64,000 nt of DNA, taken from NCBI GenBank assembly GCA_030280995.1, contig JASXTE010000016.1, positions 12,105,001 to 12,169,000 of the forward strand. The letters run 5' to 3'. The position numbers and the translations under genes were made by a program. The notes under the pieces were generated by a model. The model was not told the origin of the DNA. It searched no databases and saw only the letters and a list, made by a program, of their open reading frames with translations. This stretch comes from Hemileia vastatrix (taxonomy: Eukaryota; Basidiomycota; Pucciniomycetes; Pucciniales; Zaghouaniaceae). Shown piece by piece: positions 11,631 through 21,694 of this stretch. The first letter of the stretch is position 1; every line of letters begins with the position of its first letter.

Positions 11631-12581
11631 ATGAACTGCCCCACTCCCACACCTACGCCTCCACACCCTAAAGCGGATGGGGGAATGATCACACGACAGT
11701 TTTCACAAACTTGCACGGCTTGTGAAAGCATGGAGTATTTCTGTGTCGAAAGTACGGCGACTCGAGGCCCTCGCCAGAAATGCAAGTTTTGCCGTTGGCG
11801 ACAAGTGGTGTGCGATGCGTTGACGAAGAACGCAGAAATCGAAAAGCAATTTACCAAGACTAAGTTTTGGGTAATTCCTAAAACCAAAGAGGTGGTCGAA
11901 GACATTTGGGATGTCTCGATTGAAGATGAACAATCGGTGGGGGAAAATGATAAGGAATTAAACAATGAGATCTCAACCTGGGTAACCCAGGCCACGAGTT
12001 CGAAGCGAGGTGTCAAGGAAGAGGTCGACGAGTTGGTGGAGGAAGATGAAGATGAAGTCCCTGTTCCAGGGCGGGCACCCAAGAAACGACGGGTGGTCAT
12101 CGAGGACAACGAGGAAGAGAGAGAGGTAGAGGTCGAAGTGGCGCCAAGGTTATTTTTAGAGCCTGACCCCATCTTCGAGGTAAGTTTTAATTGTTTATTT
12201 TAAGGATGAAGTTACTGATGAGTTTTGTTTTAGACATCGAATAACCTTGAAGAGCCGATTGGGGAGCCTGCGCCGATTATACCAACTGAGGCAAACCCTC
12301 CGGCCATGGAAGTAGTTGAAGAGCCTGAAGACACCCTGGACCAGGTGTGGTCGAAGAAACCTCGTCAAGGTCGACGAGTAAGGTTCGCGGAAGAATTATG
12401 TGGGGAGGTTGACACAATTATCGACGCTGCTTCCTTCGACGTGGCAGAGGAGCTCTTGGAGATGGGAGAGGTGGTTCCGGTAGGAGAGGAGGAGGTATTT
12501 GAGAAATGCAGGAAGGAGATAAGGGTAGTTTTGGAGAAAATGAAAAGATTGGTTCGAGAGAAATTAAAAGAAAAGATTTGA
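11631..12581 (+). CDS. Antisense zinc-cluster protein gene carried by element A (two exons)
   Basis: Exons 11631-12179 and 12234-12581 join in phase across a 54-bp intron (GTAAGT to TAG, with a CTGAT branch-like motif), giving 298 residues without a stop. Six cysteines (28, 31, 38, 51, 54, 61) are spaced C-x2-C-x6-C-x12-C-x2-C-x6-C, as in fungal Zn2Cys6 DNA-binding clusters. PKKRRVV (150-156) looks like an SV40-type nuclear signal. Long acidic stretches follow, and the C-terminus is a charged helix (about 265-298). It is encoded opposite to gag-pol, between the chromodomain and the 3' LTR, with its own TATA box. It is not a typical transcription factor: no middle homology domain is present. 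I infer a nuclear nucleic-acid-binding accessory protein of the transposon; the function is unknown. It is intact although gag-pol is broken. Confidence 0.72.
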
Positions 12582-13438
12582 AATGAAAAGGAGATGTAAA
12601 GAAGTAGAAAAAAAATTTGTATTTTAGTTTTATTTTATTTTATTTTATTTTATTTTTTTATTGTAGGTGAATGTTATTAATTTTATAAGATTTGGGAGAG
12701 AGAGAAAAAGAAAAAAGAAGTTTAAAATAAAAAATTTTAGAATTTGAAAGAAGAAATTTAAAGAAAGAAAAAAGGTTGTTTAATTGAAGGAAATTTTTAT
12801 GTAAGAAAAGAGAGAGAAAAAAAAACGGTTTTGTGATTGAGATGAGTTTGTTAAATTGAGGATTTAATGAAAGAAAAATATATATTTTTATTTTATTTTT
12901 TTTTTATTTATTTTTTTAAAGAAATTTTAGTTGAAAAGAGAGGAAGAAGAAAGAAAAGAAAAAAACAGAATTTAGAATTTAAGAGAATTTGAAAAGAAGA
13001 ATTATTTGTTTCGAAGAATTATTATAGGGAGATTTAGAGGTTGAAGTTACGTTTGAGGAAATGGTCATGTCGTACAAGATTTGATGATTCAAAGGAAAGA
13101 AAGTTTTTTAAAGAGAGAATAAATTTTTGGAAGAGAAATTTTTGAAGAGAATTTTAAATTTAAGAAAAGAATGTATTTAAAGAATTGAAAAAGAAAAGAA
13201 AGAAAATATTTAGAGAGATTTAAGAGTTTTTTATTTTATTTTATTATTTATGTTTATTCTATTTATTTTATTTTATTATTTATATTTATTTATTTTATTT
13301 TATTTTATTTTAAGTTGGTTTTGGAGGAAATTTTATAGAAGGAGAAAAAAGAAAACAAGGCTAAGAAATTTAAGAGGTGTTTTTAGATTTTAAAGAAAGA
13401 AAGAAAAAGAAAAGAAAATTTAAAAATAAAGAAATTTT
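12582..13438. other. AT-rich spacer in element A
   Basis: Low-complexity sequence between the antisense gene and the chromodomain end of pol: repeated TTTTA units (12626-12660, 12885-12920, 13230-13315) and GAAA/AGAAA runs. No gene is seen. It presumably holds the 3' UTRs of two convergent transcripts. Confidence 0.7.
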
Positions 13439-14997
13439 TTAAGGTTTTGGTTTTAAAGGATATTTCAAATGAAAAGATTTTAGGAGTTCAGGAGCGTTAG
13501 AAACATTGATGGCTGGTTCCCAGGATGTTTTGTCTGAGTCATTGAGGAAGCCTTCCCATTCCATGAGGTATTGAAGTTTCCCCTTGCGTATTCTTGAATC
13601 AAGGATATGACTTACTTCCCACTCTAGATGATCTTCTACTTCGACCGGTTCCGGAGGGGGTTGGTTCTTGCCCGGGTATATTTCTCGAGCCAGTTCCAGG
13701 AGAGATACATGGAAAACAGGGTGAATCTCCTGCCATTTAGGAGGTAACTTGAGTCGAAATGCAGTTTTAGAGACTTCAGAGTCGATTTCGAATGGTCCCA
13801 AGCACTTTTCAGCCAGTTTCTTTGATGGTCTTGTTGTTCGAATGTTTCGTGCGTCAAGCCATACTTTGTTGCCTGGTTTAAAGGAAGGAGCAGATTGTAG
13901 ATGTTTGTCGGCCTGTTCCTTGTATCTTCGAATCGCTGATTCCAAATTTGTTTTAAGTTCTTCTTGGAGTCGTGATATAGTTCGAAGATAATGTTCCGCA
14001 GGATGATTAGTTCCTACATGGATTGAGTTGAATCGAGGATGTCGTCCATAAATGGTTTCGAAGAATGAGTCGAGTTATTATAAGCAAATTCGGCCAATGG
14101 TAACCATGTGGTCCAATTGTCTTGTTGGTAACTGACATACATTCGAAGATATTGTTCGAGGATTTGGTTAACTCTTTCTGTTTGACCATTGGTTTCAGGG
14201 TGATAGGCCGTGGAGAGATTCCTCGTGATATTGAGTTGTTGACACAGTTGGGTCCAGAATGTGGATACAAACAATGAGCCTCTATCTGAAATAATATCAT
14301 TCGGTAAGCCGTGTTTAGAAAATACATATTCTAGAAACAATTTTGACAAATCTTCTGCTGTAGCAGTAGTAGTGGTTTTAATAAAAATAGACATTTTTGA
14401 AAATCTATCTACTATTACTAATATAGCATCAAAATCATTAGAAATAGGAAGTTGAGAAATGAAATCCATCGATAAAGATTCCCAAGGTTTAGAGGGAATA
14501 GGAAGTGGTTGAAGCAACCCATGCTTCCGGTGACGGGGAGCCTTATTCCTGTTACATTCGTAACAAGCTTTTATATAGGCCTTGATTTCCCTGGTCATAC
14601 CTGGCCAGAAGAAATCCCTCGCTATTAACTGGTAGGTTTTATCAACCCCAAAATGACCAGCTAATGGAGAATCATGTCGACTGTTGAAAATCCATAATTT
14701 TATCTCATTGTTGTCGGGTATGACTACTCTACCTTCGAAGACTAATAGACCTGATTCAATACTAAATCTTTTGGCCCCTTGCTTCGAGAGTATTTTGTCT
14801 TTTAACCCTAAACAATATTCGTCCTTCGACTGAGCTTCGAGGATGTTGGATAGTGGATTTCGAAAAGATTGAATTGTCATCGACTTAAGTTGATGAGTTG
14901 TTAACATTGATTCGTTGAAGATTGATTGCACATTTGCTGGGTTCTTGTCAGCAAATGCGTCCCCCCGCTGTGGGTAAACGACGTCCCGACGTGACAA
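13439..14997 (-). pseudogene. Element A integrase with chromodomain (frameshifted)
   Basis: The minus-strand reading 14997-14014 carries the HHCC zinc region (HDSPLAGHFGVDK, then CYECNRNK), and the catalytic core with Asp in MDFISQLP, Asp in ISDRGS and Glu in the HPETNGQTERVNQ segment. After a frameshift with a small loss near 14050, the reading 13945-13439 continues with the GKNVW-type barrel (GNKVWLDARNI) and PVFHVSLLE, and ends in a chromodomain: WEVSHILDSRIRKG, YLMEWEGF, TSWEPA. Chromodomain integrases direct insertion to particular chromatin. The frameshift separates core and chromodomain, so this copy should not make a full enzyme. Confidence 0.88.
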
Positions 14998-15051
14998 GAT
15001 ATCTGGGACAATGCAGTTTTTTCCTGGGCGATAGGAAATAGAGAAAGAAAA

Positions 15052-16740
15052 TTAAGACAAAAATTCAGCCCACCTGGCTTGACGCCTGGTTAACACTTTA
15101 GAAGACATGAAGTATTTCAAAGCATTATGATCTGTTAAGATTTGAAAAGGACTATCTAGGCTGAGAAGAAAAGAACACAATTTTTTAAGACAATGGATAA
15201 TAGCTAAAAGCTCTTTGTCATGAATTTCATAATTTAATTCTGCGGCTATGAGTTTTTGTGACTCAAAAGCAACAGGATGAAACAAATTTGTTTCAGGATC
15301 TAATTGGGAGATGACCCCTGCAATAGCATAATCGCTCGCATCCGTCTCAACTATTGTTGAGGCAGAAGGATCAAAATGTCGAAGAATTGGGGCTGTGGTG
15401 AATGCCGTTTTTAGTGCTTTGAATTCCTTTTGTGCTGTAGAAGTGAAAACAAAAGGAATGTCTTTTCTAAGAAGAGAAGTAATATTGGAAATAGTTTTAG
15501 AGTAATCTTTAATAAATCTTCTATAGAAGTTTGCAAAACCCAAAAATCCTTGGAGTGATTTAATGTTTTTAGGCTCAGGCCATTCCAGGATTTTCTGGAC
15601 TTTTTTGTCATCCATGACTAAACCGTCAGTGGTCAACGTAAAACCCAAAAAATCAATTGATTTGAGGTGGAATTCACATTTATTATGCTTGGCGTAGAGA
15701 CCATGATCTCGAAGACAATTTAGGACCTGTCGAACATGATGAATATGTTCATCTAGTGTTTTCGAGAATATTAAAATATCATCTAAATAGACGACTACAA
15801 ATTGTTCAACAACATCTTGAAAGATATCATTAAAAAAGTTTGAAAAGTTGAAGGTGCGTTACATAATCCAAAAGGCATAACTAAATATTAAAAACTACCA
15901 AATCTAGTGCGCATTGCAGTCAGTGGTTCATGACCTTCCGCAATGCGAATCAGATTGTAAGCGCCTCTAAGATCAATTTTAGAAAAGAAATTAGCACCAT
16001 TGAAAAGGGTAAGAAGTAATGACATAGGAGGAACAGGATATGCATTCTTCTTCGTGACTGTGTTGAGCTTTCTATAGTCAACACACAACCTAAGACTACT
16101 GTCCTTCTTTTTTACAAAGAGGACAGGGGAGCCGGTTGGAGATTTACTGGCTCTGATGAAACCTTTGGCTACATTCTCTGCAATGTAGTCTTGAAGAACT
16201 TGAGATTCGTCCTTCGATAAAGAATAGAAAGGACCTGCCGGAGGTACTGGGCCTATTAACTCTATTTGATGGTCGTAGGGTCGATGAGGTGGTAACTTAT
16301 TGGCTTTGCGGATTGAGAAAACATTGAGAAAATTGTGGTAGATCTCCGGTAGAGTTGATTTGGTCGTCCTCTTCATCTTCGAGAGAATCTGTCGAGAGGA
16401 TACCTGTATTGAGAGAGCAGAATTCAATTACTTTGAGGCAATTTAAATCCTCTTCGAGTGAAGTCATCAAGCTAGAAGGGTTAGCCAATTGCTCATTTAG
16501 AGAAGGATCAGATGCTTGCAAGTCATCTGGCAGAGACTTGTCCTCTAGCAGGACATTGTCAGGCGGGTTGTTTAACTCCCTATTGACCTGCATTGAAGAA
16601 TCAGAAATATACTTAGATCGTGGGGTGATCAATCCCCTAGTCCAATAAATTTCGGGATTCCAATGCGTTAAAAAGTCATGGCCAAGAATGGTATCGTCCA
16701 TCCTTTGGGCGTCCAAGACTGATAATTCCTACTTGAAGGG
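15052..16740 (-). pseudogene. Element A reverse transcriptase and RNase H (broken)
   Basis: RT blocks: SPVLFVKKKDSSLRLCVDYR, the first catalytic Asp in KIDLRGAY, MPFGLCNAPSTFQ, and the catalytic VYLDD box near 15790. RNase H: ETDASDYA, IHDKELLAI, LTDHNALKYF. Lesions on the minus strand are a TAG near 16730, a frameshift in the linker near 16.36-16.43 kb, a TAA at 15890 in the RT core, one base missing from a T run at 15833-15838, and a TAA at 15052 at the end of RNase H before the tether SYRPGKN. The homopolymer change could also be an assembly error. Confidence 0.88.
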
Positions 16741-17049
16741 GGGGAAGTTCGGAAAGTTGAAAACCCATAAAACTTTCTTACTTACCCAATATTTGGGTTC
16801 CTCTGATTCAACCAAATAGATTAGAGTTTGATTGATATCTGTAAATGTTAGTTGAAGCTTCTCGGCAAAAGATAAACTAACAAAAGAAATTGAAGCTCCA
16901 GAGTCTATAAGACAACTGAAGGGGATATCCTCCTTAAAAAGAATGAATCTCAAGCGGTTTAAGGCAACTCCAGTCCTTAAGACATGGAGGTTCTGTGCAC
17001 TGGGAGAGATAAGATAGTTTGCTTTGCACACAAGTAAACTATCTACTAG
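16729..17049 (-). CDS. Element A protease, N-terminal part of Pol
   Basis: Retropepsin-like aspartic protease with active site LIDSGASISFVS (Asp near 16906). It processes Gag-Pol inside the virus-like particle. The reading frame is -1 relative to gag and joins it exactly at the slippery heptamer 17055-17049. It ends at a TAG near 16730, after which the same frame resumes, so Pol is cut short in this copy. Confidence 0.75.
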   Translation of the reverse strand, partial: LVDSLLVCKANYLISPSAQNLHVLRTGVALNRLRFILFKEDIPFSCLIDSGASISFVSLSFAEKLQLTFTDINQTLIYLVESEEPKYWVSKKVLWVFNFPNFPPFK

Positions 17050-17055
17050 TTTTTT
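17013..17055 (-). promoter_or_regulatory. Programmed -1 frameshift signal between gag and pol of element A
   Basis: Element sense: heptamer A AAA AAC (17055-17049) lies in the right phase (codons TCA AAA AAC) directly before the gag stop TAG (17048-17046). Five bases later begins an 8-bp perfect stem, GATAGTTT (17043-17036) with AAACTATC (17020-17013) and a 15-base loop. Slipping back one base opens the protease frame. Heptamer, spacer and stem-loop match the canonical layout. Confidence 0.82.
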
Positions 17056-18233
17056 GACTTCGAACTAGTACCTTCTCTTTCCTTCAACTTTACACAGTCT
17101 TCCAACTTGTGCTTACCCCCACAATACATACATAACCCATTATCTGCTCGTCTCTTCCTCTCAGCTTCTTTAAGTTCCCCTTTAGGATCCAGTACTTTGC
17201 TGATATCGCCTGGGGTCGAGCCTTTTGGTCGAGGTTTATCCTTTCCCTTATTGGGTTTGGATTGAGTTGAGGAGGATTGATTTGGTCGTGGGTGTGAAGA
17301 AGGTCCCGATTTAAAATTTAGGCCTTGAGATTTGTTGGCATATTGATGATGTTGAAGTCGTCCTTGATAAACGCCGTCAAGTTTGAGGGTTCGATCCATT
17401 AAATCCGTTAAAGTAGTCATCTTCTGACCGTGAAGATTTAATTGATCTAGAATCCTCAAAGGAAGTCCTTTCTTGAAATGATACTTAAGGGCAGCATCAT
17501 TCCAACCTACTCGATTTTGAAGTGCTCTGAAGTTCGAGATATATTCAGAGGCTTTACCATTATCACTCATGCGAAGAAAATCAAGTTCAATTTCCGTGTT
17601 GTCCGTTTCATTAGGGTCCCCAAACAACGTAAAAAGTTGGTCTTCGAACTTTTCCCAATTATTGATAAGTAAGTGGGTTTCTTTCGAAGAAAGCATGAGT
17701 AGATAAGGTTCGAACCATCTTGCTGCTTTCCCGGCTAGGAATGAAGAAGCGTAAACAACCTTTGACCGGTCGCTGTTAAAAGTTCGAGGGTCATTATGGA
17801 ACAGTAGCTTGCAGGTTTGCAAGAAGGGTCACAATCTGTCGGGGTGATCTCCGTCGAATTTGTCAGGAGATTTCATAGAAGGAGTTTTGAACTTAGATCC
17901 CTCTGAAGACGTTGGATTTGAAAGGGTTTTCATGAAAAGTCTCATGAAATCTTCCAGAGAGTTAGATGGTCCAGGTTCTGAGGATTGGCCAGAAGGGTGA
18001 TTGGCAGGGGCAGATGGTGCCTCGTGCATTGTATCCTCTCCTTCTTCTTCATCACTAGAATCCTCAAAATCTTGTGGGATGTCTTCTACAGATTGAACTG
18101 AATGTTGCCGTTCCCTAAGGTCGAGTGGTTACAAAGAGTGAGTGCGGGAAACAGACCTTGTGACTGTCAGCCTGCCTCTAGCGCGAGCTCTAGTAGTAGC
18201 GCCCGTAGGAGGAGTGCGTTGAACAGGTGCCAT
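17046..18233 (-). pseudogene. Element A gag (two in-frame stops)
   Basis: Structural Gag that would form the virus-like particle. From ATG 18233 (MAPVQR) the frame runs to the TAG at 17046. It is Arg/Thr-rich and then acidic at the N-terminus, followed by a Ty3-type capsid region (KVVYASSFLAGKAARWFEPY, FEDQLFTLFGDPNETDN, DFLRMSDNGKASEYISNF). A zinc knuckle, CMYCGGKHKLEDC, is spaced C-x2-C-x3-H-x4-C, one residue shorter than the usual x4. TAA at 18131-18129 and TGA at 17831-17829 interrupt the frame; the latter is a C-to-T change away from CGA. Confidence 0.85.
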
Positions 18234-18288
18234 TTAAATTTTAGAAACACCTAAAAGGACGTAGTTGTGCAAAGAATGAGAACTACGG

Positions 18289-18302
18289 AGAATTAAATTA
18301 TA
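18289..18302 (-). promoter_or_regulatory. Element A primer-binding site, self-priming type
   Basis: One base inside the 5' LTR end, in element sense, lies TATAATTTAATTCT. It is perfectly complementary over 14 bases to AGAATTAAATTATA inside the same LTR (18642-18629), just downstream of the TATA box where the RNA should start. No tRNA-like TGG start follows the LTR. This is the arrangement of Tf1-type elements, which prime with a piece of their own 5' RNA. Confidence 0.75.
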
Positions 18303-18303
18303 C

Positions 18304-19075
18304 TGTCACCGGACGACCTATGCACAAGGTCGAGGATGTTCCTGAAAGTGAGATGAGGGATTTAGAAACTTCTTCGAAGCACAGAGGAATGATTCAAGGA
18401 AATGATTCGAAGGTCACTCGAAGTAATCGCTACAGGTTCAAGGTTCGTTCGAGAAGAATTATAGACTAGTTTCAATGGTAATAGTAATTCTTAAAATCTC
18501 ATGAAGGGTTGGAAACTCAATAATCAAAGATTTAGGATTTAGAAATGAATATTGAGAAAATGAAAGAAAGATACAATAACAATGATTTTAAATTTAAAGA
18601 TTTACCACTATTAATGTAAATACGATTTTATAATTTAATTCTAAGGAATATTGAACCAAATACCCAACCCCTTTTATATCCTTTGTTCCTCCTCGCATTG
18701 ACCTCCCTTCCATTGCACCATTCCCATTCCATTGACCATTACTAACATACACTTAGACCCTCTTCGCTAAATATCCATCCATGCTCAATTTACCCTTTTT
18801 TAATTAATTAACAAAACTTTAATGAAAACTACTACTGTACTATTTCGTTAATCCTAGCGCTGTGCGTCGCTTATTGAAAAGGACTAAGGTACCCTATTGG
18901 GAGATTGACTAATTTAGATTTAGAGTTTAGGCTAGCGCAGTTAAATAGTAAGTACACAAAGGAAAATCGCAGTTGCTATGGAGAATTGCTTTCTGCGCTT
19001 CGAGTATAGATTTAGGACTCGATATTATTGATTTAATGAGCTGATTTCGCCTCAAGTGTCACGTGGCATGTGACA
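18304..19075 (-). repeat. Element A 5' LTR (772 bp)
   Basis: Direct copy of 10762-11520 with a 13-bp internal duplication. It holds the promoter: TATAAAA in element sense at 18678-18672, with the predicted RNA start about 30 bases on, near 18645. Most differences from the other LTR are C/T or G/A, many at CpG. Confidence 0.93.
18672..18678 (-). promoter_or_regulatory. Element A LTR TATA box
   Basis: Element-sense GGATATAAAAGGGG; the TATA start is about 36 bases before the AGAATTAAATTATA motif. The diverged solo copy at 54293-55089 keeps both parts (TATATAAATGG, then ACAATTAAATTAT), which supports their importance. Confidence 0.65.
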
Positions 19076-19170
19076 CCCGCCCCCTCAACAAGCCGCAAAA
19101 GGGAAAAAAACTGTAAGATGGTAGAAAAAAAATGCTTTTAGAGGTATCAAGGAGGAAGAATAAAGAAAAG

Positions 19171-19205
<35 letters not shown>

Positions 19206-19241
19206 CCCACCCCGGCTCCTTGAAAATAAACCCTTAATTGA
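19076..19241. other. Copia 3' untranslated end with TA microsatellite
   Basis: Short stretch between element A and the copia pol stop: a G-rich polypurine tract on the minus strand next to A, then mixed sequence and a TA dinucleotide run (about 19174-19203). No gene. Confidence 0.6.
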
Positions 19242-20500
19242 TTATCTCAAACCCAGGTTAACACAAGATCTACTATGTAATATATTACCCAGACCTTTTG
19301 TCAAAATGTCTGCTAATTGATCACTTGTCTCTACTCACACTAGAGTTGCCTTCTTTTTGAACAAATGTTCATTGACGTAGAAGATATCCCTTTCTACATG
19401 CTGTGTTTGCTTGTTTGATGCCTGATTGGATGCTATTTTCACTGTGGCCTGATTATCACACTTAAGCACTAGGGGGTCAATGAAGTCTATTAGTTTGTTC
19501 AAAAGTTTTCCAATCCATATTCCAATTCTGGTAGTTGAGCTTAACACCATAAGTTTGGCATGACTGGTCGAGGTAGCAACACAAGGCATTTGTTTGGAGC
19601 ACCAAAAAATTAATGATCCTTGCAGTAATATAGCTATGCCTGCCGTTGATTGTGAAGTCTCACCTCCCCAATTGGAGTCTGAATAAGCTTCTAATTTTCC
19701 TGTTAGCGTTGATTATTTCCCTAAGAACATTTTCTTTGCTCATGTATTCAATAGGTAACCAAGCAAGTGTTGAAGAGCCATCCAATGAATTTCTTGTGGG
19801 CATTTGGCAAATCTTGATAGTAGATTGACAGAAAAGGAAATGTCAGGTCTTGTGCCAGTGGCAATATAACTTAACGATCCTATGATTGAAAGATATTCCC
19901 TAGTAGAATAGGGTTCAGAGGAATCAGCACTTGAGACAAGATGACAATGTTGCAGAAGTGGAGTATCCCGATAGATTAATGGTTGTCCACTGGATTTTAG
20001 TACCTGATCAATGAGATGTGTTTGGTTCAGTAGAAATCCCTCATTCATTCTTACTGTTGAGATGCCTACTAAAGAGTCAAGCGCATTTTACCACTTAATC
20101 TTGAGATTTTTCTTTTGACAGTTTTCCAGGGTTTTTAGACATTCGATTGAGCTTCCAGTCACCAAGCCATTGTCTACATGAATCCAGATAAACATTTTGT
20201 TTCCGTTTGATGACATGAAATACACACTATTGTCATATTGAGATACATGATAACTGGCATCTTGTAGGGTGCTGCATGGATGTTGCCACCAGCATCTGGC
20301 AGCCTGACATGTACCATACAGGGCCTTTTTAAGCCTGAGAACAAGTCCGTCTTTATTTTCAAAACCAGGAGGATCTCTTACCCATAGTTGTTCTTGTAAA
20401 GGGCTATGCAGGTACACAGCAGTGATGTCAAAAGAGTGGACAGGCCATTGTTTAATGGCAGCAATAGTAAGAATAAGACATTAAGAAACAAAGGTAGTGG
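19242..20500 (-). pseudogene. Ty1/copia pol fragment: RT and RNase H
   Basis: Minus-strand pieces in copia order: RT (AVYLHSPLQE, RDPPGFENKDG, LKKALYGTCQAARCWW; the YVDD box is degraded to HVDN in IWIHVDNGLVTG), the connection (DTPLLQHCHLV, IIGSLSYIATGTRPDISFSV), and RNase H (LKCDNQATVKIASN, HVERDIFYVNEHL), ending QLADILTKGLGN and a stop at 19242-19244. Several frameshifts and stops. The upstream half is missing because element B begins at 20501, inside the RT. Confidence 0.85.
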
Positions 20501-21602
20501 TGTGGTCTTCCAACATTGGCAGAGCCCTTTGTTGGTCTATTTGGCATTGTTTTGATATGTCTTAAATGGCATTGTTTAATAATTGGGTGTTTTTCTGGAA
20601 TTATTCGGCAAATATTGGGACTGCGGGGATGTGGGTAGTACCATTGGATAGCCCCGGTTTTTCTCTATATTTTATGTCTTGATGACATTTTTCATATTCT
20701 AAGTATTTATAGGATTCTTTCTCATTTTTCATCTTAAAAGATAGCTGTTTAATTTTGTTTTTTGTGTTTTACAGGCAAACCTTAAGTCTTAGGTTTAAGT
20801 GCTTAGTACCATTAGAATAGGCTAATTTTTCTCTACGTTTCATGTCTCAATGTTGTTATAGCCTAATTATGTGTATTAAAGGTTTTAGTAGTCATAGTCA
20901 ATTTTTCTAAGTATTGTGGGTATTTTTGGAGGTTTTTGGTGGTTTTCTGGCTTCAGGGTGGTCTGGCCACCTCAGGTGGGCCTCCCGACGTTGGCCAGAC
21001 CACCCGTCTCAGTGCTAGAAGGCTGGGAAGCGTTTCTAGAGGGGTTTTATGCAATTTGGTGCTCAGAAACGCCAAATTCGTTGGTGTGCATGGGCTCTTA
21101 GATAGTGGTCTGTGTGTATATAGTGAATAAGACAGTTTGGGGCAACCTTAATCATCATACAACCATCCAGAGGTGATATCCTTGTTCCTCACTCAGTTTT
21201 CACTGTTTTCTGGCCACAATTGGCTGTGTTTGTTGCAAGGTTAGTTCTTCATTTAACTCAACTTTGGCAACTGTTTTCTCTGGTGTAGTCTTGCAAGCTA
21301 TATCAAGTATTATTGCTGTCTCTGGTGTGGATTTGCAACCTACATCAAGTATCATTGTTTTCTCTGGTGTGGACATTGGTCTACATTTCAGTTCTTTGGT
21401 TTGGTAGTCTGTCTAGGGACTACTTTCTTGGCTGATCAGGCAGTCAAGTGTATTGGAAAAGGGGCTTTAAACAACAGGAACCAATTTACTGTAGCAGGTA
21501 AATCTCACTTATATTTTTCTAAAAGGACAGGGGATTTTCTCTCTGGTTTTTCTCCAACTCCCTTGGTCAAGGCCTATAGCTAGTACTATAGGATTGTCTA
21601 CA
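20501..21602 (+). repeat. Element B 5' LTR (1102 bp)
   Basis: Direct repeat of 31956-33037, visibly more diverged than the element A pair. It contains a 13-bp perfect inverted repeat, GGGTGGTCTGGCC (20956-20968) and its complement (20993-21005), which is rearranged in the other LTR. Confidence 0.9.
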
Positions 21603-21606
21603 TTTC

Positions 21607-21623
21607 TGGCGCCCAACACGGGG
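21607..21623 (+). promoter_or_regulatory. Element B primer-binding site
   Basis: TGGCGCCCAACACGGGG lies four bases after the LTR end. It starts with TGG, the complement of a tRNA CCA end, so B uses a tRNA primer, unlike element A. I cannot name the tRNA with certainty. Confidence 0.7.
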
Positions 21624-21694
21624 TAGGACCTGCTAGTTCCTTGGAATCTCTGTTGTCTCTGGTTGGTACTTTTTGGTGATTATGGTCTGGAAGA

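Larger units (their letters stand above)
10762..19075 (-). mobile_element. Element A: Ty3-type chromovirus LTR retrotransposon, structurally complete
   Basis: Two LTRs (10762-11520 and 18304-19075) with TGTCAC/GTGACA ends flank an internal region of about 6.8 kb, and the whole is bounded by a perfect 5-bp duplication cccgc (10757-10761 and 19076-19080). Coding order on the minus strand is gag, protease, reverse transcriptase, RNase H, integrase and chromodomain, the Ty3/chromovirus order. It has a self-priming type PBS, a -1 frameshift signal and an antisense zinc-cluster gene near the 3' LTR. LTR identity of roughly 98% by eye suggests fairly recent insertion, yet gag-pol carries several stops and frameshifts, so this copy is not autonomous. 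Confidence 0.93.

Noticed and set aside
15833..15838. Programmed frameshift in RT of element A
   Set aside because: A single missing T in a homopolymer inside the conserved RT core is a mutation or assembly error; the real gag-pol shift site is at 17055-17049.
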